Positions 1 to 5,231 of a DNA stretch of 5,322 nucleotides are shown here, one piece after another. The stretch spans positions 1 to 5,322 of the forward strand of contig JAFUWP010000129.1 of assembly GCA_017483405.1 (NCBI GenBank), given 5' to 3'. The notes below the pieces were generated by a model. It was not told the DNA's origin, made no database searches, and saw only the letters and a list, made by a program, of their open reading frames with translations. The stretch comes from Oscillospiraceae bacterium. GTDB taxonomy: Bacteria; Bacillota; Clostridia; Oscillospirales; Ruminococcaceae. The position numbers and the translations under genes were made by a program. The first letter of the stretch is position 1; the number at the start of each line of letters is the position of its first letter.

Positions 1-682
1 CGATGATAACAATTGTCGCAAGCAGAATATCTGTTCTCAAGTTATTACGGGCATCAATAATCAGATAGCCGAGTCCTGACTGTGCGCCGACCATCTCACC
101 GGCAACGAGGAAAATCCAGCTTGTGCCGAGTGCCAGATGAATGCCGTTCGCAATCTGCGGAAATGCCGCCGGAAAAATCACCTTCCACATCAGTTCCGGC
201 TGTCGGATGCCGAAATTTCTGGAAACTTTAAAATAAATCGGGTCGATGTTGCTTACTGCCGCTACGGTCGATAACAGTACAGGGAAAAATCCGGCAATAA
301 AGATAATCACGATAGCCGGAATATCTCCAATCCCGAACCATAACACGATGAACGGCATCCATGCAGTCGGCGAAATCGGCCGCAGAAGCTGTACAACAGG
401 ATTGACATACTGAAAGGCTTTCGAGAACCATCCCAGAATCAGTCCCAGCAGTACCGCCGTCACAATCGAGCTGATATATCCAGCCGCGAAACGATACATA
501 CTCGTGCCGATGTGCCGGAATAATGAGCCGTCTTCTATCATCTCCAGCAGTGCGCGGAATGCTTTCAGCGGTGAGGGGAATAACGCTTCATTGAAATGAC
601 TTACACTGAACAGCACCTGCCATAACAATATCAGAACCGCGAACGAAACAACAACATTCCTGACAGAAATCAGTTTTTTCAT
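1..682 (-). CDS. ABC transporter permease, NitT/TauT (SsuC/TauC/NrtB-like) family, 3' end cut off by window
   Basis: Inner-membrane permease of an ABC importer for nitrate/sulfonate/taurine-type substrates. The frame is open from the ATG at 682 to the window edge, giving 227 residues of a family usually about 250-270 long, so only the C-terminus is missing. Visible: an N-terminal membrane segment (about residues 8-27), a second near 66-85, further hydrophobic segments around 110-140, an EAA-type cytoplasmic loop (about 150-180) with the conserved G158 and the VIFPAAFP stretch (168-175), then GEMVGAQSGLGYLI, typical of the SsuC/TauC branch. The canonical 'EAA' itself reads VSR, a mild divergence. 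The start is supported by TAAGGAGC, whose TAA is the stop of the upstream binding-protein gene, so the two are probably translationally coupled. The ATPase subunit is not in the window and may follow to the left. Family is clear; substrate is not. Confidence 0.93.
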   Translation of the reverse strand, partial: MKKLISVRNVVVSFAVLILLWQVLFSVSHFNEALFPSPLKAFRALLEMIEDGSLFRHIGTSMYRFAAGYISSIVTAVLLGLILGWFSKAFQYVNPVVQLLRPISPTAWMPFIVLWFGIGDIPAIVIIFIAGFFPVLLSTVAAVSNIDPIYFKVSRNFGIRQPELMWKVIFPAAFPQIANGIHLALGTSWIFLVAGEMVGAQSGLGYLIIDARNNLRTDILLATIVII

Positions 683-695
683 ATCTCACTGCTCC

Positions 696-1646
696 TTAAA
701 AATCGTTTCTAATGAATTCCTCATAAGTCGGCGGATTATCAGAAAGGCCGTATTTCTGAACCTTTTCAGTCAGTACCTGATAGGTATCTTCTGTAATTTC
801 CAAATCATCGTAGCGAATCCATTTCAGGGACAAGTCCAGAACGGCATCATCCTGCTGTAAATATTCCGCGGCGATTTCCTTTGCTTTTGCCGGAGTCAGA
901 TTCTTTCCGGCTTCTTTATAGCTCTGTACAAAATGAGAGGCATCTTCGGTACGGCCGTCAATGAACGCATCCGTCAGCACCAGACCACAGCAGAGGGAAT
1001 CCGGCCAGAGTTCTTCGGAAGTGTAAAGTACATGACCAGCATCGAGACTGACTGCCTTTGCTCCGAAAGGTTCTGCCACACAGTAGCCGTCAATCTGACC
1101 GCTGGCGAGTGCCGATGGCATTTCCGGCGGTGCGAGTTCCGTTACATTGACATCATCAACAGTCAGGCCGGCCTGTGCAAGCGCATCATTCAGCAGGATG
1201 TTATGAGATGACTGCCGGTGCGGAATCGCGAAGGTTTTGCCCTTCAAATCTTCTGCACTCTGTACGGAATCGTTTGTCACGATAACATTTCCATCCTTAT
1301 GGCCGAGCGCGACCGCCTTGATGCCGATGCCTTCCTGTTTGGATTTCATCGCGAGTTCAATCAGAACGGATGCGCCGTCCACGCGTCCGGTATTGAGAGC
1401 ATCCAGCAATTCCGGCCATGAACCGTATTTGATAAGCTCCACTTGTAGTTCATCATCGGAGGCTTTCAGTTCTTCGGCGGCTTCAAATACCGGAAGTGCG
1501 TGTGTAATCGGCAGATATGCGATTTTGACAATTTTCTTTCCTTCTGTATTTCCGCTGTTATCCGCGGAAGTTGTTCCGCATCCTGCCAGCGAGATACTGA
1601 GCGCGAGAGCGGCCGCAAATGCAAAAATTCGATTCTTTTTCATCAT
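696..1646 (-). CDS. ABC transporter substrate-binding lipoprotein, NitT/TauT (NrtA/SsuA/TauA-like) family
   Basis: Extracytoplasmic binding protein that would deliver substrate to the permease encoded next. It has 316 residues, with a lipoprotein signal peptide: MMKK, a hydrophobic core (7-20), then LAGC with the lipidated cysteine at 23, followed by a Ser/Thr/Asn-rich linker. The mature part starts KIVKIAYLPITHALPV and continues with WPELLDALNTGRVDGA, LKGKTFAIPHRQSSHN, and PPEMPSALASGQIDGY followed by CVAEPFGAKAV, the usual periplasmic-binding fold landmarks of this family. The CVAEP block and the later ELWP segment look somewhat closer to the NrtA/CmpA (nitrate/bicarbonate) branch than to SsuA, but this is an impression and does not fix the ligand. 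A ribosome site AAAGGTGG lies at 1651-1658. Two adjacent ATGs (1646 and 1643) are both usable, so the protein may be one residue shorter. It sits 13 bp before the permease and 92 bp after cooS, probably in the same transcript. Confidence 0.93.
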   Translation of the reverse strand: MMKKNRIFAFAAALALSISLAGCGTTSADNSGNTEGKKIVKIAYLPITHALPVFEAAEELKASDDELQVELIKYGSWPELLDALNTGRVDGASVLIELAMKSKQEGIGIKAVALGHKDGNVIVTNDSVQSAEDLKGKTFAIPHRQSSHNILLNDALAQAGLTVDDVNVTELAPPEMPSALASGQIDGYCVAEPFGAKAVSLDAGHVLYTSEELWPDSLCCGLVLTDAFIDGRTEDASHFVQSYKEAGKNLTPAKAKEIAAEYLQQDDAVLDLSLKWIRYDDLEITEDTYQVLTEKVQKYGLSDNPPTYEEFIRNDF

Positions 1647-1707
1647 AAACCCACCTTTAATTGAATACTTAATCTATCAGTTTAATATGCTTTTCTGATT
1701 GAAATCA

Positions 1708-1729
1708 TGCCACGGCATCCGCCGTGACA
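1708..1729 (-). other. Hairpin between cooS and the binding-protein gene (possible mRNA processing or attenuation element)
   Basis: The minus-strand transcript can fold TGTCACGGC / GCCGTGGCA with a GGAT loop: a nine-pair stem including one G-U pair, starting about 9 nt after the cooS stop codon. No U-run follows it on the minus strand, so it is a poor intrinsic terminator in the operon direction. On the plus strand it is followed by a T-rich stretch (1731-1740), but no plus-strand gene ends here. It may stabilise the 3' end of the cooS message or lower expression of the downstream transporter genes. An imperfect palindrome, TGATT-GA-AATCA, lies just beyond it (1696-1707). No convincing promoter was found in the gap. 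Confidence 0.5.
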
Positions 1730-1738
1730 GATTTGTTT

Positions 1739-3826
1739 TTATTCCGCATCCCAGCCGAGGGCGATACGTTTTTGTTTCATATCTTCGACAATCTTTTCAC
1801 CGACTTTTACAGGGTCAGTATTGACATACATCACTGAACCGAGCAGTTCGCGTGTGCCGTCTTTCAGAAATTCGATGATGTTTTTAGACCCGTGAATCTG
1901 CGCTTCTACGCAGTGATAGGAATTCACACCCATCAGACGGAATCCGAGCGCGGCATCAATGCCCTTTTCGTTGCCCCATTCCGGAGAGGTGAACGCGAAC
2001 GGCATTTCATAAATCTTATGCCCCAGCGCACCGGCAACCCCTGCGAAAATGCCGGAAGAACGCGTATTATCAATACATTCGCCGACATGCCATACCGGAG
2101 GAAGGTCATCACCAAGAAATTCCCGAAGGGTATCTCCGGCCTTATCCTGCGCGTGTTTACTGCAATAGCCGAGCTTCATCAACGGGAAGGATGCACATCC
2201 GTTTGAAAGAATCAGAATGTTATTTTTCAGAAGTACATCCGCAACATCAACGATGCATTTTTCATACAGAACCTTCGGATTGTTACAGCCGACCATGTTC
2301 ACGATACCGAGTATCTGACCGGATTTCAAAGCATCCGCCAGCGGTTTCATACTGCCGAAACGCTTGTGAACATATTCCACAGAGAATCCGACTTCGGCTT
2401 CTACCTCATAAGGCGGAATGTAAACCGGAATTCCCTTTCTTTGTGAAAAGCTTTCAATCGCGCGGAGAACGATTTTTTCGGCGAGTTCTCTTGTTTCGCC
2501 GATGTTGGCATGACGATGGTCATATTCATAGCGTTCCGCATTGGGAAGTCTTGCGGATTCGCTTGTTGTAACAACAGTTGTCTTGAAACAGTGCGCGACT
2601 TCCATGATGGACGGGAATACATCCTGCACATCAGCGACCCAGAGGTCAAGCGCACCCGTGCCGAGCACCAGTTCCGCAGAAACCGCATTGGAAAGCGGAA
2701 TGACTCCGCCATAACGGTACATCGCCGCCAGTCCGGAACAGCAGATTCCATAAAAACGGATACCCTTTGCGCCGGCTTCTTCCGCGAGCTTTATGAATTT
2801 TTCTTCCTGCCCGACTGCGACAATCTGACTCACCAGTGTCGGCAGATGGCCGTGTACGGCAATATTGACATAACCCTTTTTCAGCGCGCCGATGTTGACT
2901 TTGGATGTCACTCTGTCACCGACTCCGAACAGGCTGTCCGTTGCGATGCTCGCGCCCACAACTCCCGAAAAGGTAAAGGCTAATCCGCATCTTAAAAACT
3001 GTTGCATGATGCTTTTCCAGTCGCCGTCAGTAGCGCATCCGGATTTGTGATAAGCCTCAAATACTTCATGATAGGCACTAATCGGAAGAATATCGAGTTC
3101 TTCCCAGACTTTCTGACGTTCCGGCGGCGCACATGCCTGAATCGTTTTGTAAGTATCCGGAACGGTGCGCGACATATCTTCCAGAAGGGCATCTGCCAAA
3201 TCCGCCGCGATATGCTTCAATTGACGATGCTTGACCGGAATCCCGAACGCGGCGGCAGTATCTTTGATTTTCTGTTCGCCCATAATCGGGATGTCGAGTT
3301 TTCCTTCTGCCGCCCATTTCAGCGCGAGCATGACTTCACGGGCGTGCATACCGTGTTGAGCCGCTCCGGCCGCCGCAGAACGAAGAAGATTTCTTGCAAC
3401 AATCAAATCGGCATCCGCACCGCAGACACCCTTAGGAGCTTTGGCGGTAATCCGGCAAGGCCCCATGTTACAGATTTTACAGCATATTCCGGCCAGTCCG
3501 AAATTACATTGTGGTTTCTGATTGTCGAAACGGTCGAAGGCCGTATCAATGCCGAGCTGTTCCATCCGGAGCATCATTTCACGGACAGCAGGGTCAGGAG
3601 TTTGTTCGATGACATCCTGCTTGGACGGGAATGTTTTCCGGTATTCGGAAACGGCATTCATATAGTCGCGGATGAATGCCTGAGGGTCATCCTCCTCCTG
3701 ATGGTCGGCTTTATGGGTAACAGTCGGGATGCCATGTTCATCGAAGCCAATCAGTGCGCGGTGAGAATGAATATGTGCCGGACTGTCATCTTGTTCATGA
3801 TGATGGTGATGATGTTGTTCAGACAT
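1739..3826 (-). CDS. cooS: CooS-family (anaerobic Ni-Fe CO dehydrogenase-like) protein with an altered C-cluster site
   Basis: Homodimeric anaerobic CO dehydrogenase scaffold, 695 residues against about 630-640 for the usual catalytic subunit; the extra length is mostly a His-rich N-terminus (HHHHHH at 5-10, more His to 42). Cluster motifs: C107 and C115 (D-cluster); C116, C119, C124 and C135 (B-cluster) in CNFGLAGICCKICNMGPCRI; paired His at 158 and 161, matching the first two of the His chain. C-cluster ligand positions: H327 (VHGHLP), C363 (GICCSG), C514 (GCNNP), C544 (NGCAS), C584 (GECIDN), and K621 in NEKG. The DVQC cysteine is replaced by D402 (DVQD), and the usual TGNE after CC is SGLA. 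CO oxidation is therefore doubtful; a hybrid Fe-S-O cluster as in CooS-V is a better guess. The start at 3826 is set by AAAGGAGG nine bases upstream. The gene overlaps the preceding one by 8 bp. Family membership is near certain; activity is unknown. Confidence 0.95.
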   Translation of the reverse strand: MSEQHHHHHHEQDDSPAHIHSHRALIGFDEHGIPTVTHKADHQEEDDPQAFIRDYMNAVSEYRKTFPSKQDVIEQTPDPAVREMMLRMEQLGIDTAFDRFDNQKPQCNFGLAGICCKICNMGPCRITAKAPKGVCGADADLIVARNLLRSAAAGAAQHGMHAREVMLALKWAAEGKLDIPIMGEQKIKDTAAAFGIPVKHRQLKHIAADLADALLEDMSRTVPDTYKTIQACAPPERQKVWEELDILPISAYHEVFEAYHKSGCATDGDWKSIMQQFLRCGLAFTFSGVVGASIATDSLFGVGDRVTSKVNIGALKKGYVNIAVHGHLPTLVSQIVAVGQEEKFIKLAEEAGAKGIRFYGICCSGLAAMYRYGGVIPLSNAVSAELVLGTGALDLWVADVQDVFPSIMEVAHCFKTTVVTTSESARLPNAERYEYDHRHANIGETRELAEKIVLRAIESFSQRKGIPVYIPPYEVEAEVGFSVEYVHKRFGSMKPLADALKSGQILGIVNMVGCNNPKVLYEKCIVDVADVLLKNNILILSNGCASFPLMKLGYCSKHAQDKAGDTLREFLGDDLPPVWHVGECIDNTRSSGIFAGVAGALGHKIYEMPFAFTSPEWGNEKGIDAALGFRLMGVNSYHCVEAQIHGSKNIIEFLKDGTRELLGSVMYVNTDPVKVGEKIVEDMKQKRIALGWDAE

Positions 3827-4142
3827 GTTCAGCATCCTCCTTTAAAGATTTTTTCTTTCTGAAAACGCCTTTCGGGTCATGTATCAGCAAATCTGCGAGC
3901 CAGATAATAAGTCCGAACGCAACGGCCGAACATCCTAAAAAGGCATCATTGAGCATATCCGCCGGCGCAGGGGTGAAATATTCTTCATGAAGTTCGGCAT
4001 ATTCGGCGAACGCATCCACAAGCCACATCAGGGATGCGCCCCAGAACATCCAGCAGAGAGTGGAAATCCGACAGGCATTGCCTTTGGTATACCAGATAAA
4101 TGTGCAGATAACAGCGGCAATCGAGACGATTAATAATGTCAT
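3819..4142 (-). CDS. Small membrane protein of unknown function, translationally coupled to cooS
   Basis: I do not recognise this 107-residue protein as a named family. Three membrane segments can be seen: about 2-18, 25-43 and 64-86, followed by a positively charged tail (RKKK at 95-98) that suggests a cytoplasmic C-terminus and an outside N-terminus. Between segments 2 and 3 is an acidic/aromatic stretch (DAFAEYAELHEEYF) that should lie in the cytoplasm or at the membrane face by this topology. Cys at 13, 24, 30 and 71. The start is supported by AGGAGG at 4152-4157, nine bases upstream. One base separates it from the previous gene, and its stop (TGA) overlaps the cooS start by 8 bp (ATGTCTGA), so the three proteins are probably made together. 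It could be a membrane anchor, an electron-transfer partner or a transporter-like subunit; none of these is shown by the sequence. Confidence 0.85.
   Translation of the reverse strand: MTLLIVSIAAVICTFIWYTKGNACRISTLCWMFWGASLMWLVDAFAEYAELHEEYFTPAPADMLNDAFLGCSAVAFGLIIWLADLLIHDPKGVFRKKKSLKEDAEHV
3836..3843 (-). promoter_or_regulatory. Ribosome binding site deciding the cooS start
   Basis: AAAGGAGG on the minus strand. An in-frame ATG at 3833-3835 directly abuts it and cannot be the start; the ATG at 3824-3826 is nine bases away, the expected spacing. The site lies inside the 3' end of the upstream membrane-protein gene. Confidence 0.85.
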
Positions 4143-4143
4143 G

Positions 4144-4539
4144 TTACTGCGCCTCCTGTATGTTCTTTTTGTTCCGGATATGGTTCACGGCGAGCATACC
4201 CGTCCAGACGAGTGTGACCAGAGCCGCCATACCGATACCGTTTGTCGCCATTTCATGCAACATTGCGGATGTGGAATCCGGTTCGCGCATCGCGGTCAGA
4301 AACGGAAACCACGGTGTGACTTCCCCATGCCATACATGCTCGAATGCGAGCAGGGCACTTCCGCCCCAGAGCAGATTGGTCAGCCAGCGCGTCTTATGCA
4401 GAACACTTTCTTCTGATTTGAGTACTTCTTCGGGATGAACTTTCAGAGCAGAATATTTTTTCTGCTGATTATCTTCCGCGATTTTTCTTATGATAGTCAC
4501 GACTGCCGCTTCGGCGGCAGGCACGAGGAAACATGCCAT
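4144..4539 (-). CDS. Small membrane protein of unknown function, first gene of the cooS-type operon
   Basis: Not recognised as a named family; 131 residues. It begins MACFLVPAAEAAVVTII, a short hydrophobic or amphipathic N-terminal segment, then a charged loop (20-50), a membrane segment at about 52-70, a loop with FEHVWHGEVTPWFPF (66-80), and a second clear membrane segment at about 100-119 with a basic C-terminus (RNKKN). His residues at 68, 71, 95 and 120 lie at or near the membrane segments and could bind metal or haem, but this is speculation. The start is supported by AGGAG (4548-4552), eight bases upstream. It is the first gene after the consensus leftward promoter and is one base from the next small membrane-protein gene, so it is likely a partner of that protein and of the CooS-like protein. 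Confidence 0.85.
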   Translation of the reverse strand: MACFLVPAAEAAVVTIIRKIAEDNQQKKYSALKVHPEEVLKSEESVLHKTRWLTNLLWGGSALLAFEHVWHGEVTPWFPFLTAMREPDSTSAMLHEMATNGIGMAALVTLVWTGMLAVNHIRNKKNIQEAQ

Positions 4540-4594
4540 GATTGATTCTCCTATTCCTACTTATTTTATAGGCTTTCGTTTTACTGCCTTTTAT

Positions 4595-4623
4595 ATTATA
4601 CTGCATCATGGCGGAATTGTCAA
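4595..4623 (-). promoter_or_regulatory. Leftward sigma-A-type promoter of the membrane-protein/cooS/transporter operon
   Basis: On the minus strand, TTGACA (4618-4623), a 17-bp spacer and TATAAT (4595-4600) match the housekeeping consensus at every position. Transcription would start near 4588, leaving about a 48-nt leader before the ATG at 4539. The -35 box lies in a small palindrome, ATTG-A-CAAT (4616-4624), a possible repressor contact. Confidence 0.85.
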
Positions 4624-4639
4624 TAAGATTTTCAGCTAT

Positions 4640-4652
4640 CAAATTATATAAT
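4640..4652. promoter_or_regulatory. Candidate regulator binding site, distal copy
   Basis: Contains CAAATTATAT (4640-4649), repeated exactly in the rightward promoter at 4714-4723, and a perfect 10-bp palindrome ATTATATAAT (4643-4652). It lies just upstream of the leftward -35 box. AT-rich palindromes are the usual targets of MarR/OhrR proteins, but AT-rich DNA gives such matches by chance, so this is tentative. Confidence 0.35.
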
Positions 4653-4709
4653 ACTCCTAGATTTAGCAATAGTTTTTTTCTATAATATCTGATTTTTTGA
4701 AAAAACCTA

Positions 4710-4738
4710 TTGACAAATTATATTTGATACGATATAAT
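4710..4738 (+). promoter_or_regulatory. Rightward sigma-A-type promoter of the MarR/OhrR-like gene
   Basis: TTGACA (4710-4715), a 17-bp spacer and TATAAT (4733-4738), all consensus. It is preceded by A/T tracts (4692-4706, T6-G-A6) that could act as an UP element. Predicted start is near 4745, giving a leader of about 29 nt. Such a strong promoter on a regulator gene suggests it is normally repressed, probably by its own product. Confidence 0.85.
4714..4726. promoter_or_regulatory. Candidate autoregulatory operator within the rightward promoter
   Basis: CAAAT-TAT-ATTTG, an inverted repeat with perfect 5-bp arms, overlaps the end of the -35 box and the spacer, where a bound MarR-type dimer would block RNA polymerase. 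Its first ten bases recur 74 bp upstream at 4640. It is similar in style to, but not identical with, the TACAATT/AATTGTA operator of Bacillus OhrR. Confidence 0.45.
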
Positions 4739-4773
4739 AGAATCATAGAGATTGAACCAAAGAGGTGAACATC

Positions 4774-5211
4774 ATGCAGAATCCTGAATATGAATCACTG
4801 AAACTCGAAAATCAGCTCTGCTTTCCGCTGTATGCCGTATCCAGAAAGATTATCGGCCTGTATACACCGCATCTGAAACCTCTCGGATTGACGTATACAC
4901 AATATCTTGTATTTCTGGTGCTGTCGGAACGGGATGAAATTACTGTCGGAAAACTCTGCGAAATACTGTATCTGGATAACGGAACACTTTCTCCGCTCCT
5001 GAAAACCATGCAGAAAAATGGCTATCTCAAAAGAGAACGCAGTACTTCCGATGAACGCACGGTATATATCAGCCTGACCGAACAGGGCAGACAGATGCTC
5101 GGAAATCTGAAAGACATCCCCGAAAAAGTCGGGAAATGCGTTCCGGTATCTCCCGAAAAAGCCGTGCTTTTGTATCAGGCATTGTATGAGATGCTTCACG
5201 AATTGTCATAA
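4774..5211 (+). CDS. MarR-family transcriptional regulator, OhrR-like redox sensor
   Basis: Winged-helix DNA-binding repressor, 145 residues, the usual length. Its N-terminus KLENQLCFPLYAVSRKI closely matches Bacillus subtilis OhrR: C16, Y20 and Y30 occupy the positions of the peroxide-sensing Cys15 and its partners Tyr19 and Tyr29. The recognition-helix region (YLDNGTLSPLLKTMQKNGYL, 66-85) and wing (RSTSDERTVYISLTEQG, 89-105) are standard. Two more cysteines occur: C62, and C122 in the C-terminal dimerisation region, near where two-cysteine OhrR proteins carry a resolving cysteine. The ATG at 4774 is preferred because AGAGGTGA (4761-4768) is its ribosome site; an in-frame GTG at 4765 lies inside that site. 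No ohr peroxidase gene is adjacent in the window, so the natural target is more likely the divergent operon and its own promoter. Family call is firm; the inducer is inferred. Confidence 0.93.
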   Translation: MQNPEYESLKLENQLCFPLYAVSRKIIGLYTPHLKPLGLTYTQYLVFLVLSERDEITVGKLCEILYLDNGTLSPLLKTMQKNGYLKRERSTSDERTVYISLTEQGRQMLGNLKDIPEKVGKCVPVSPEKAVLLYQALYEMLHELS

Positions 5212-5231
5212 TATAACAGGCGGTGAATTTT

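Noticed and set aside
228..431. Minus-strand open frame of 67 codons inside the permease
   Set aside because: It is in another frame of the permease gene, whose own frame gives a clear permease translation from 682 to the window edge.
1237..1698. Plus-strand open frame (153 codons) opposite the binding-protein gene
   Set aside because: Antisense shadow; the minus-strand frame has a full lipoprotein signal and family motifs.
1708..1740. Intrinsic terminator for a plus-strand transcript
   Set aside because: The hairpin and T-rich flank fit in form, but no plus-strand gene ends there and the T tract is interrupted.
3796..3820. Short trinucleotide-like repeat (ATG/GTG-rich) as a microsatellite
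   Set aside because: It simply encodes the run of histidines at the CooS N-terminus; copies are interrupted and codons mixed.
3827..3835. Upstream ATG (MLN) as the cooS start
   Set aside because: It directly abuts the AAAGGAGG ribosome site; the ATG nine bases away is the plausible start.
3002..3862. Long plus-strand open frame (286 codons) opposite cooS
   Set aside because: It lies antisense to the well-conserved CooS coding sequence, its translation shows no family features, and it has no reason to exist beyond the codon bias of the real gene.
4765..4773. GTG as the start of the MarR/OhrR-like gene
   Set aside because: The GTG is part of the ribosome site AGAGGTGA; the ATG at 4774 is correctly spaced and aligns with the OhrR N-terminus.
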